From: Novosphingobium sp. PP1Y
Lineage (GTDB): Bacteria > Pseudomonadota > Alphaproteobacteria > Sphingomonadales > Sphingomonadaceae
Assembly: GCF_000253255.1 (NCBI RefSeq)
Contig: NC_015580.1
Coordinates: forward strand, 651,001 to 715,000
DNA: 64,000 nt
Direction of reading: 5' to 3'
This document shows, one piece after another, positions 44,158-52,474 of this stretch (positions are counted from its first letter, which is position 1; each line of letters opens with the position of its first letter). Both the position numbers and the translations under genes were made by a program. The notes below the pieces were generated by a model. The model did not search any database and was not told the origin of the DNA. It was given only the letters and a program-made list of their open reading frames with translations.

Positions 44158-44901
44158 TCAGTCGGTCGGCAGGACCAGCGAGCTTGCCAGCAGTGAAACC
44201 TGACTCTCGCAGCCCTTGGCCAGAAGTGCCTCGGCAAGGTCTTCGGGTGCGTAGTCCAGCTGTGGCAGCAGCTCGAAGGTCACTTCCACATCCGATTGGC
44301 CCCTGCGCGAAATGACGTAGGCTGCCCCGTCGGTCACTGGCATCGCGACTTCCCAGGGCGCGACCATCGAGCCGGTCTGGAAGGCAAGCGTCGTGGCGCT
44401 GCCGCCGCCGGCCGGCTTGACGCTGTAGCTTTCGTCGCCCTCGTTGCTGGGCCGCCAGGCGCGCACTTCGGCCGGATCGACCACGCAGACCGGGCCGGGG
44501 CTGGTGACATCGACGTACCACAGGTTGGGGCGCAGGGGCTTGCCGTCCGGGCCGCTGCCGCGAACGGCCCCGGTACGCACCCGGCTGGCGCTGCGCTGGG
44601 TGGTCAGCGCGACAAAAGTCGTCGTGCGGCTGGGGCCGGCGGTGGAGCCGACCGGGAAGGTGCCGGCCCCGCGCAGGACGCGGGTGCCGCGCTTGTCGAG
44701 GATGGTCACGCTGTCCGATGCCTTGAGCGTGATTTCGCCGTCGTCGGGCAGCTTGGTGCCCGGCGGGTAGGACTTTGCCGAGGGGCCGCTGGAGGCGACG
44801 ACGATGCCGGCCATCGCGGTGGCCGGAAGGGCCATCAGGGCGATGGCGGTCATGCCGCGCAGTGCGGCGCGGGCGGCGTAGTGGCGCTTATCCGAGGACA
44901 T
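44158..44901 (-). CDS. unknown exported protein of the CHAT/TPS operon
   Basis: 247 residues from ATG 44901, which overlaps the 3' end of the cyclase gene by 14 bp and has GAAGGGA and AAGG upstream. Signal peptide ends near ATAMA (about residue 31). The mature part contains 'DDGEITLKASDSVTILDKRGTRVLRGAGTFPVG' at about 50-85, which looks like a small beta-sandwich or SH3/FecR-like segment, then a cysteine-containing domain ('PGPVCVVDP', 'AKGCESQVSLLAS'). I do not recognise a named family. Its fixed place between cyclase and TpsB genes suggests a periplasmic accessory for the CHAT or TPS proteins. Confidence 0.75.
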   Translation of the reverse strand: MSSDKRHYAARAALRGMTAIALMALPATAMAGIVVASSGPSAKSYPPGTKLPDDGEITLKASDSVTILDKRGTRVLRGAGTFPVGSTAGPSRTTTFVALTTQRSASRVRTGAVRGSGPDGKPLRPNLWYVDVTSPGPVCVVDPAEVRAWRPSNEGDESYSVKPAGGGSATTLAFQTGSMVAPWEVAMPVTDGAAYVISRRGQSDVEVTFELLPQLDYAPEDLAEALLAKGCESQVSLLASSLVLPTD

Positions 44902-46924
44902 AGGCCTTGTTCCCTTCAAGTTTACGGGTTCGTTCCGAGAGATTGCGCAAGGCCGGATCGTCCGGGTGGGCACTGGCAAGCGCGTCGATGCGGTCCGCGG
45001 CGGCGGCCGGGTCGCTGTCGATCAGGGCGACGGCATCGGCCAGCGCTTCGCGATCGGCGGCAGGAAAATCGGGGGCAGGCTCGAAGATGTCGACCGGCTT
45101 GGCCCGGCCGCGCAGGACGACGCGGCCCAGCGGGCGCCACCAGTCGAGGCCCGAACGCTCCGCGAATTCGCCGCTGGCGACGACCGAGGTCCCCAAACTC
45201 TTGTTTGCGGATTCGAGGCGGGCGGCCGTGTTCATTGCATCGCCAAGCGCGGTGTACTGGATGCGCCGCTCGCCGCCGAAGTTGCCGACCACCGCCTCGC
45301 CGAAATGCTGGCCAACGCGGGTGCGGCCGATCGGCGGCAGCGATGGATCGACTGACTTGCGGAATTCCTCGCCCGCCTGCCACATGGCATAGGCGCATTT
45401 CGCGGCCTTCTGGGCATCGTCCGGCCTGGCGATGGGCGCCCCCCAGAAGGCGACCACGGCATCGCCCACGTATTTGTCGACGATCCCGCCATGCTCGAGG
45501 ACGACCGTGGTCAGCTTGTCGAGATATTCGTTGAGCAGCTTGGCGACGACTTCCGGCTCGAGCTGGTGGGACAGCTTGGTGAAGCCCTCGAGATCGCTGA
45601 ACAGGATGTAGAGTTCGCGCTTGCTGCCGGAGAGGGTCAGCCGTTCCGGGTTGTCGATGATTTCCTGCGCAATGTCGGCCGGCAGGTACTTGCCCAGCGC
45701 GCCCTGTGCGAAGCGGCGCTCGACAGCGCCCGACGCGCGCACCGCGCTGGATACGCCGATGAAGGCAAGTATCCAGCCGGCGATCCAGCCGAAGGCGGGG
45801 GTGCCGTAAGTCTCTACTCCTGAGGCTTCCAGGTAGAAGGGCAGGCCGATCATCATCGCCAACTGGAGGATGAACAGCGGAACGATCTTCCAGGTCCGTC
45901 CGTCCAGCAGGGCGGTCAGCGACGCAGCAAAGATGAAGATGAGCCCGACCGCCCAGCGTTCCCACCCGGTGACGGGGGTGCGGTGCGCGCCGTCGAGCAT
46001 CTGCGCGATCATTGCCGCATGGACCTCGATCCCGGGTACGGTGGTGCCGGTATAGCTGGTGAGGGTGGTGGTGACCTGGTCGGTATCGATGATCTGGCCG
46101 CCGATCAGCACGTAGCGCCCTTCGACTTGCGCGGCGAAGGCGGCGGCCATTTCGGGATCGTCGAGCGAGGCGAACAGGTCAATGGGGATGGACGAGAAGA
46201 CCGGCGCATCGCTGTTCGCGCGGCGATAGCGGATCGATCCGGTATATCCGGCGAAGGCCTTTTCCTGCCCGGTGCCGCCCGCGGCGACCATGGCGCGTCC
46301 GAGAAGCTGCGGCAGGCCCGGTTCGAGCGAAGGCCAGACACGCGTCGCGCCCTGGTAGTTGGTCAGGCGGATGCTGGCCGGATGCGCATTGCTGCCCTTG
46401 AGCTGGCTGAGCAGGCTCTTCAGGTACTGTTGCTGCTCGTAGTTGATGTCGTCCTTGTTCGTTGCCTGATCGGCATAGGCGACGAACGTGGGCGTACGCA
46501 TCGCCCGCAGGGTCTGGACGAGCTGCGCGTCCTCGTCCTGCGGCTGGTCGAAGAGGATGTCGATGCCGATGGCCTTGGCGCCCATCGCGTCGAGCTTGCG
46601 CAGCGCCGCGGCAAGCATGCCGCGATCGAGCGGCGAGCGCTTCTTGGCGTTGATCAGGGTCTGGTCGGTATAGGCGACGATCTGGATGCGCTGGTCCTGG
46701 TCGACCTGCGGGGCCATGACGAAACTGCGCAAGTCGTAAAGCGAATCCTCGGCATCGCCGACGACCGGAATGTTCCAGCTGAAGCGGGCCAGGATCACCC
46801 CGACCAATACCAGCATCACGGTCGCGGCCATCTGCCGCTTGCTGGCTGCGCGCACCTTGCGCCAGCCCTTGCGCAGCAGGGTGGCGGTGGGGGGCTGGGC
46901 CGTTGTGTCGGGAGTGCTTGCCAT
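44888..46924 (-). CDS. CHASE2-domain class III adenylate cyclase
   Basis: 678 residues. Membrane helix 1 about 33-50, an extracytoplasmic CHASE2 sensor about 55-320, three helices about 323-395, then a class III cyclase domain about 436-600. Catalytic residues are all present: metal Asp444 (FSDLEGF) and Asp488 (VGDAVVAFWG), adenine-specifying Lys484 and Thr558 (YTALGD, the Thr form of class IIIb), and transition-state Asn565 and Arg569 (NTAARLE). It should therefore make cAMP in response to a periplasmic signal. A short TPR-like C-terminus follows. It starts 13 bp after the CHAT gene and overlaps the next gene by 14 bp. Confidence 0.94.
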   Translation of the reverse strand: MASTPDTTAQPPTATLLRKGWRKVRAASKRQMAATVMLVLVGVILARFSWNIPVVGDAEDSLYDLRSFVMAPQVDQDQRIQIVAYTDQTLINAKKRSPLDRGMLAAALRKLDAMGAKAIGIDILFDQPQDEDAQLVQTLRAMRTPTFVAYADQATNKDDINYEQQQYLKSLLSQLKGSNAHPASIRLTNYQGATRVWPSLEPGLPQLLGRAMVAAGGTGQEKAFAGYTGSIRYRRANSDAPVFSSIPIDLFASLDDPEMAAAFAAQVEGRYVLIGGQIIDTDQVTTTLTSYTGTTVPGIEVHAAMIAQMLDGAHRTPVTGWERWAVGLIFIFAASLTALLDGRTWKIVPLFILQLAMMIGLPFYLEASGVETYGTPAFGWIAGWILAFIGVSSAVRASGAVERRFAQGALGKYLPADIAQEIIDNPERLTLSGSKRELYILFSDLEGFTKLSHQLEPEVVAKLLNEYLDKLTTVVLEHGGIVDKYVGDAVVAFWGAPIARPDDAQKAAKCAYAMWQAGEEFRKSVDPSLPPIGRTRVGQHFGEAVVGNFGGERRIQYTALGDAMNTAARLESANKSLGTSVVASGEFAERSGLDWWRPLGRVVLRGRAKPVDIFEPAPDFPAADREALADAVALIDSDPAAAADRIDALASAHPDDPALRNLSERTRKLEGNKAYVLG

Positions 46925-46937
46925 GGCCGTGCCGCGC

Positions 46938-49900
46938 TCAGTGCGCCGGGACCGGCCGCGCCGCGTCGCCGACGATGGCGAAACCTGCCCAGTAGTAGGG
47001 ATGCGAGGTCAGCGGATCGTCCATCAGGCTTGTCTGCGAGGTACGCAGGGCATTGCCGATCGAGGCGTTCTTGGCCTTGTAGAAGCCGTTGAACAGCCGC
47101 TCGGTCGCGTCGAAATCGTCGGGTGCGGGCCAGTGGCTGGCGATCACCTGCCGTCCGCCCGCCGCGATGAAGGCGCGCACGAGGCCGTCGAGCGCCTCGC
47201 CCCCGCCAGTGGCAAGGCCGGCTTCGCGCGTCGCCTCCAGACCCGCGCCCGCTGCCGTGTCGCAGGCCGAGAGGATCACGAGGTCGGCGTCGAGATGCAG
47301 GTCGAAGATTTCGCGGAAGGAGAGCAGTCCGTCCGACCGGGAATCGCCGAAGGAAGTGAGCAGGGCCGGGCGTACCGGGCAACCGACGCGCGGGGCTGTG
47401 ACAAGGCCGTGGGTGGCGAAATGGACGATGCGGAAGGCGCCGAGGTCCGGCCGGGCCATGATCGCTTCGTCGGTGAAATTCGCGCCGGTCATCAGGTCGG
47501 TACTGCCCGAAAGCAGGCTCGCTGCCTCGTTCAGTTCGCGCGGGGAAATCGGCTGGTTCCAGGTCGAGAGCGGCCAGGTGCAGTCGGCATCGATGGCCAC
47601 CCCTTCGCCCGAGCGGATGCCGGGGCGCACGCTGACCGGGCCGAGCGGGACATTGTTGCCCAGGCCCAGGTATTCCTTCTTGGCCGCGGATCGCGGTGCG
47701 GCGCGGGCATCGCGGAAGCTGGCGGCGGACAGCGCGGTCGACACCTCGCGATCGCGGCCAAGCCAGTCGATCCCGGTGAAGTCGTACTCGTCGCCCCCGG
47801 CCTTGACCCTGGCATGGTAGGCGGCAACGCCCCCGGCATCGTCGGTCAGCAGGTTGATCGGCAGCTTGAGCATCGCGCCTGCCGGTTCGAAGATCAGGTG
47901 CGAAAGCGAGGCGATCTCGACGCGCGCGGGGCCGAGCAGAGCCGTGTCGAGGCTGACCGCGGTATCGATGTCGAAGGGGTAGGTGGACTGTACCCCGTTG
48001 ATCGTGAGCGAGATGGAATCGCGCAAGGTGTCGACCGCGTCCTCGGCCTCCTGCGCGCTCATCGCGACTTTCCAGCCGCGCGCCTGCGTTGGCGTGATGA
48101 GAACGCCGTAAAGCGAACCGGCCAGCTGGGCCAGCTTGAAGTAGCCTTCACCCGGCCTGAGCGAGGCGCGCAACTGCTCCACCGTTGCCGTGCGCTGCGC
48201 GACGGCGCGATAGCGCGGGAACTTGGCGAGCGCGTCCATCGCTTCGAGCTGCGCGCCGGCAAGTTGGTCGCGCCGGGCCCGCAGGGCGTCGATCCGCGCA
48301 TCGGTCTCGCCCGGTTGCTGCGCGGCGGTGAGACGCGCGATCTCGACGCGGGTGCGCTCCAGTTCGCGCGAAATGCCGAGCGAGCGGCGATAGAGGCCGG
48401 CGGCATCGTCCGAGCCGCCTTCCAGCTGGCGGGAAAGCTGCGTCAGCGTTTCCGCCGCGCCGGGCTGCTGCAGCAACTGGCTGGCCGTGAACAGTTCCTC
48501 GACCCTTGCCGGATCCTGCGTGGCCTCGCCGGCCAGCAGGTCGAAGTAGGGCCGCATGAGGTGTTCCATGCCGACCAGCACGCCCTGGTCGCGCTGGACG
48601 TCGGCGATGACGCCGCGATAGATCGCCAGGGCTTCGTCGGACTTGCCGCGCCGGGCGAGGAAGCCAGCGAGGCGGGCGCTCACGACATGGACCGAGGCGC
48701 TGTCCGGATAGGTCGTCTCGACAAGCTCGAGTGCGCCGCGAAGGTTGCTCTCGGCCTCGCCAAAGCGCCCCTGCGCCTCGTAGCCGAGTGCGAGTTCGGA
48801 CATGATCTGCGCGCGCAGGCGGGTGATCGAGATGATCCGGCCGTCCTGCACTTTCATCGCATCGGCATAAGCCCGGGCGAGCGCCTCGCGCGCTTCGTCG
48901 GGCTTGCCGTCGAGGCGCAGCGCCGTGCCGCGAAGTTGCAGGGCCTGCGCATCGATCACGGCGGCGCGGTCCTGCGGCGAAAGGCGGGTCGGCTGGCCGA
49001 GCAGTGCGGTCAGGCTTGCGCCTGCTGCCCCGTTGAGGCTTGCCGCCGTCTGCCGGTCGATGCTCAGGGCGCCATCAGCCGCGACGGTGGGCGTGAAGGG
49101 CGGGACTTCGCGCGACAGGATCTCCAGCGCTTCCTGCGGGGCGCCGCGGTTGAGCGCATCGATGGCGGCGTAGTTGCGGGCGAGGCGCGTCTGGACCGGA
49201 TCGCGCAGGTCCATGCCCTGCGCCTCGGCGAAATTGCGCCGGGCCTGGCCGAAAGCGCCGAGGTTGGACAGCTGCAGAGCCCGGTTGACCAGCGCTTCGT
49301 GGATCTGTGCCTCGTGCGATACGGCGCCGTCCTGCGTGGTATCGGCCAGGATCGCCGGGGCTGCGGCGAAGAATTCGGCCGCTTCGGCATAGGAGCCGGC
49401 GCTGTTGCCGCGATACCCCTGGCCGAGAAGCAGGCCGGGATCGCTGTTCTCGGCGCGGGCGCGGGCAAGGCTCAGGCCGTCGCTGGCCGCAAGGTTGGCA
49501 ATCGAGATCGGTCCTTCGACGACGCGGTCCGCAACAAGGGAGCGCAGCGTCAGACGCAGCGCGTCATCGTATGCGGCCAGCCCTTCGACCGCGACGGTGC
49601 CGCGCTCGGTCTCCTGGATGTAGATACGCCATTCAAGGCCGGACTGGCTGTCCGTGCAGGTAAGGCCCTGCGCACCCGGCGCATCGCTGCCTGCGGGGCA
49701 AACCAGCTTCTCCGTGCGTCCGGCAGCCGCGCGCTGGATGGCGTCGGACTTGTCGCGGAAGGTATAGGCGGTGCCCACGGCGCGGGACACGTCTGCGCAC
49801 AGGATCATCCACTTGCGGTCGAACACGGAGCGGCGCTGGTCGCCCATCGCCGTGCCCTGGACTTCGCAGGCCGGCCCGGCATTGCCGATCGGGAAGCTTT

Positions 49901-49997
49901 CCTCCGCCGAAGGGCGAAGCGGGGCTGGCGAAGCCGCGGAGGCACCAGCCGGGACGGCGAGTGCAGCTACAGCCAAGATCGACCGAAACGTACGCAC
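46938..49997 (-). CDS. exported TPR-CHAT (caspase-like) protein
   Basis: 1019 residues from GTG 49997, with GGGGGGAT upstream. Sec signal peptide (RSILAVAALAVPAGASA). The middle is a long helical TPR-like region (about 210-600; 'EALVNRALQLSNLGAFGQARRNFAEAQ', 'SELALGYEAQGRFGEAESNLRGALELVE'). The C-terminal 330 residues form a CHAT domain with the catalytic pair His863 ('RIVHFATHGLV') and Cys912 ('ADLVILSACDTAAG'). CHAT domains are caspase-family cysteine peptidases. The presence of a signal peptide means that it works in the periplasm or outside. It is the first gene of the nine-gene unit, directly before the CHASE2 cyclase. Confidence 0.93.
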   Translation of the reverse strand: MRTFRSILAVAALAVPAGASAASPAPLRPSAEESFPIGNAGPACEVQGTAMGDQRRSVFDRKWMILCADVSRAVGTAYTFRDKSDAIQRAAAGRTEKLVCPAGSDAPGAQGLTCTDSQSGLEWRIYIQETERGTVAVEGLAAYDDALRLTLRSLVADRVVEGPISIANLAASDGLSLARARAENSDPGLLLGQGYRGNSAGSYAEAAEFFAAAPAILADTTQDGAVSHEAQIHEALVNRALQLSNLGAFGQARRNFAEAQGMDLRDPVQTRLARNYAAIDALNRGAPQEALEILSREVPPFTPTVAADGALSIDRQTAASLNGAAGASLTALLGQPTRLSPQDRAAVIDAQALQLRGTALRLDGKPDEAREALARAYADAMKVQDGRIISITRLRAQIMSELALGYEAQGRFGEAESNLRGALELVETTYPDSASVHVVSARLAGFLARRGKSDEALAIYRGVIADVQRDQGVLVGMEHLMRPYFDLLAGEATQDPARVEELFTASQLLQQPGAAETLTQLSRQLEGGSDDAAGLYRRSLGISRELERTRVEIARLTAAQQPGETDARIDALRARRDQLAGAQLEAMDALAKFPRYRAVAQRTATVEQLRASLRPGEGYFKLAQLAGSLYGVLITPTQARGWKVAMSAQEAEDAVDTLRDSISLTINGVQSTYPFDIDTAVSLDTALLGPARVEIASLSHLIFEPAGAMLKLPINLLTDDAGGVAAYHARVKAGGDEYDFTGIDWLGRDREVSTALSAASFRDARAAPRSAAKKEYLGLGNNVPLGPVSVRPGIRSGEGVAIDADCTWPLSTWNQPISPRELNEAASLLSGSTDLMTGANFTDEAIMARPDLGAFRIVHFATHGLVTAPRVGCPVRPALLTSFGDSRSDGLLSFREIFDLHLDADLVILSACDTAAGAGLEATREAGLATGGGEALDGLVRAFIAAGGRQVIASHWPAPDDFDATERLFNGFYKAKNASIGNALRTSQTSLMDDPLTSHPYYWAGFAIVGDAARPVPAH

Positions 49998-50113
49998 CTC
50001 AATATCCCCCCAATATATTCGCCATGTATTTCCGCACCGAAGACTTGATGTGGAACTTGACCAGTCGCGGCGTAACCCCTTGCGCCGAGCCTCGTGGCCA
50101 ATAAGTGCGATGC

Positions 50114-50119
50114 ATTGTA
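50114..50119 (-). promoter_or_regulatory. possible -10 element of the CHAT/TPS/cytochrome operon
   Basis: TACAAT on the minus strand, 117 bp upstream of the CHAT start. No good -35 hexamer lies 16-18 bp further upstream, which would fit an activator-dependent promoter with the nearby CRP-type palindrome. Implied transcription start about 50,107. Confidence 0.35.
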
Positions 50120-50155
50120 GACCGCAACACGCTATTTGTTAAAGCCCGGTAATAA

Positions 50156-50169
50156 GTGATTTTTATCAC
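50156..50169. promoter_or_regulatory. CRP/FNR-type palindrome GTGA-N6-TCAC
   Basis: GTGATTTTTATCAC, a perfect palindrome in its half-sites, matching the CRP core (TGTGA-N6-TCACA without the outer bases) and also readable as TGAT-N4-ATCA of FNR-like proteins. It lies 159 bp upstream of the CHAT gene in the only long intergenic space before the nine-gene unit. Its centre is about 55 bp upstream of the start site implied by the TACAAT element. Regulator identity is inferred. Confidence 0.55.
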
Positions 50170-50301
50170 CTGCTGCGCGCTTGCATCTCTGTTGTACTAG
50201 CGCAAAAAGCACGCAGGTGCGCGCAATCGACAAGTTATCCGCGTGTTAAGCATCATTTTCTGGAATCGTTGCGCCTATTCCGGCCATGGCCTGAAACTGC
50301 G

Positions 50302-50697
50302 TCAAGCCGGCGAATCGTCGGTATTTCGCATCCAGTCGGCCAGCTTGGCCATCGCTTCGTAGATCGCGGTGCGCTCGGCCTCGCCCGATACGGTTTCGTC
50401 GAGCGCCCCGCGCATGCACAGCAGCCAGGCATCGCGCGCGGCGCTGTCGATCGGGACATGCATGTGCCGCATGCGCATGCGTGGATGACCGCGCTCGCTC
50501 GAGTAGGCAGGCGGTCCGCCAAGCCATTCGGTCAGGTAGCGCTTGAGGATCGATCGGCTCGGTTCAAGGTCCTCGCGGTGCATGGCGCGGATTGTTCGCG
50601 CCTCTTCGAGCCGTTCCATGCGGCCATAGAAACTGTCGACGAGGCGGTCGATGGTGTCGCCGCCGCCGATGCGCTGGAAGAGGGGGGCCTCGCTCAG
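50302..50697 (-). CDS. group II truncated hemoglobin, apparent CTG start
   Basis: 131 residues when read from CTG 50697, whose CTGA overlaps the TGA of the monooxygenase gene. The first ATG in frame (50619) would cut off 26 residues, including 'SEAPLFQRIGGGDTIDRLVDSFYGR', which is the conserved N-terminal helix of group II truncated hemoglobins, so that start is very unlikely. An in-frame stop lies just upstream, with no ATG, GTG or TTG between. 'SERGHPRMRMRHMHVPI' supplies the proximal His region, and 'AWLLCMRGALDE' the conserved Trp of helix G. The protein binds heme and O2 or detoxifies NO/peroxide in the cytosol. Confidence 0.85.
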   Translation of the reverse strand: MSEAPLFQRIGGGDTIDRLVDSFYGRMERLEEARTIRAMHREDLEPSRSILKRYLTEWLGGPPAYSSERGHPRMRMRHMHVPIDSAARDAWLLCMRGALDETVSGEAERTAIYEAMAKLADWMRNTDDSPA

Positions 50698-51023
50698 CTG
50701 ATCACTCCATCGGCATCAAGGGTCTGGATCGCCTCGAATCCCTCGAAACGCGGTGGGCCCAGGTAGCGCGGCTTGGCGGAACCCGCCCCGGCATGCGCCT
50801 TGCGGAATGCTTCCGAACGGGTCCAGCCTTCGAAGTCCGCCTTCGATTGCCAGACGGTATGCGTGGCATAGAGGGTGTGGTCTTCGCCCTGGGGGCCACG
50901 AAGCAGATGGAAGGCGACGAAGCCGGGCACTTCATGAAGGAAGCTCTCGCGGCTCTTCCACATGGTCTCGAAGCCTTCTTCCTCGCCCCGGATGACCTGG
51001 AAGCGGTTCATCGCGATGAACAT
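50694..51023 (-). CDS. ABM-domain monooxygenase, probable heme-degrading (IsdG/HmoA-like)
   Basis: 109 residues from ATG 51023 with a perfect AGGAGGA seven bases upstream. The sequence follows the heme-degrading monooxygenase pattern: 'FIAMNRFQVIRGEEEGFETMW' (Asn in the first strand), 'SFLHEVPGFVAFHLLRG', 'YATHTVWQSKADFEGWTRSEAFRKAHAG' (Trp and the His of KAH as heme contacts). ABM folds also occur in other small enzymes, so heme specificity is an inference, strengthened by translational coupling with a truncated hemoglobin and by the cytochrome cluster next door. Confidence 0.82.
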   Translation of the reverse strand: MFIAMNRFQVIRGEEEGFETMWKSRESFLHEVPGFVAFHLLRGPQGEDHTLYATHTVWQSKADFEGWTRSEAFRKAHAGAGSAKPRYLGPPRFEGFEAIQTLDADGVIS

Positions 51024-51218
51024 GACGGTGTCCTCCTGCGGGTTCGTGCGGCGCGCTTAAGCCAGCGGTACCGAAAAGGCGAGCGTGCAGTCTGTGCGGC
51101 GGGCTGCAATCGTGCAAGACCCGGCTTCGAGGTCCGAGCGACGGCACGGTGATTGGACCATCGCTTTGCGAAAATCTTGGATGTTTCACGTTCCAGCATA
51201 AGAAGTAGCCATTGCGGT

Positions 51219-52436
51219 ATGCCTGAGACTTCATTCCTCGAAAGACGTGCCTGCTGGACAGGCGCTGCGGCGTTCGCCGCCTTGTTTGCCGTGCCTGAAA
51301 AGACCGGGGCGCAGGAAATGGACCCGGGCCATCCGGTGCAGACCGCCTCGGAGCGGCGGCAAGGTGAAGCCGAACGGATGAAGCGCACCGAGGCGATGCT
51401 GGACGTCGCCGCGGCCTATACCGCGGATGTCTGGCACAATTCGGGCGGGATCGGCAGCGGTTGGCGTTATCTCGACAATCTGGACGTCACGGCCGAGCTC
51501 GATCTCGACGCCGCCGTGGGCTGGAAAGGCGCCCGGGTCTTCGGATACGTTCTGTATAACAACGGGCGCTCGCTCAGCGAACTGACCGGGGATGCCCAGG
51601 TTGTCAGCAATATCGAGACCGGCGTGCGGGCCCTGCGCCTCTACGAGGCATGGGTCGAGCAGGACATTGCGCCGGGCGCTTCGGTGAAGGTCGGGCTCTA
51701 CGATCTCAATTCGGAATTCGATGCGCTCGAAACCGGGGCCCTGTTCATCGGCAGCGCCCATGGGATCGGTACGGACATCAGCCAGTCGGGCGAAAGCGGC
51801 CCATCGATTTTCCCGGTGACGAGCCTGGCGCTGCGGGTTCAGGCCGATGTGGGCGAGGGGCTGACGGTGCGCTTTGCCGCGCTCGACGGCGTGCCGGGCG
51901 ATCCCGATCATCCCAAGCGCACCGCGATCGAGCTGGGTCATGGCGACGGCGCGCTGCTGATCGGCGAGGCGGACTGGTCGAAGGGGCCTGTGCGCATTCT
52001 GGCAGGGGCCTGGGGATACACTGCCAGCTTCGACACGCACGATGGATCGGGCACGGCGAAAAGCCGGGGCGCCTATCTGCGCGGCGAAATGGTCCTGTCC
52101 GAGAATGCCAATCACAAGCTCAGCGCTTTCGCGCGCGGCGGGGTGGCGAGCGGCGCGGTCAATCCCTTCGGCACGTTCCTTTCAGGCGGGTTCACGCTGG
52201 ACCTGCCCGGCGACTGGCAACTCGGCGCGGCCATTGCCCATGCGCGTACTTCCGCCGATTACCGCAAGGCAGTGGCTTCGAGGCGCGCCGAGACGGCGCT
52301 GGAACTCACCGTCGCCAAGGCGCTAACGCCATGGCTCAGCATTCAGCCAGACCTGCAATACGTCATCGATCCCGGCGCCGCGCCCGGAGTGGAAGACGCA
52401 CTGGCCGCGGGTCTGCGGGTGACATTGAGCATCTGA
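51219..52436 (+). CDS. OprB-like carbohydrate-selective porin family protein
   Basis: 405 residues from ATG 51219 (a TTG at 51153 would be longer but less natural). The N-terminus has a basic signal (ERRACWTGAAAFAALFAV). The body shows OprB-family features: 'AAYTADVWHNSGGIGSGWRYLDNLDVTAELD', 'LYEAWVEQ...GASVKVGLYDLNSEFD', 'GESGPSIFPVTSLALRVQAD', and the ending 'VEDALAAGLRVTLSI' typical of barrel closure. OprB proteins are outer-membrane channels for sugars. No sugar catabolic genes are adjacent, so the substrate is open. Confidence 0.85.
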   Translation: MPETSFLERRACWTGAAAFAALFAVPEKTGAQEMDPGHPVQTASERRQGEAERMKRTEAMLDVAAAYTADVWHNSGGIGSGWRYLDNLDVTAELDLDAAVGWKGARVFGYVLYNNGRSLSELTGDAQVVSNIETGVRALRLYEAWVEQDIAPGASVKVGLYDLNSEFDALETGALFIGSAHGIGTDISQSGESGPSIFPVTSLALRVQADVGEGLTVRFAALDGVPGDPDHPKRTAIELGHGDGALLIGEADWSKGPVRILAGAWGYTASFDTHDGSGTAKSRGAYLRGEMVLSENANHKLSAFARGGVASGAVNPFGTFLSGGFTLDLPGDWQLGAAIAHARTSADYRKAVASRRAETALELTVAKALTPWLSIQPDLQYVIDPGAAPGVEDALAAGLRVTLSI

Positions 52437-52474
52437 CGCCGCCGCGCCGCGCGGCCGCGACCGGTGGATGCTCC

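Noticed and set aside
46770..50048. 1092-residue plus-strand open frame opposite the CHAT gene
   Set aside because: The opposite strand holds a protein with signal peptide, TPR and CHAT catalytic motifs; the plus-strand translation has no recognisable domain.
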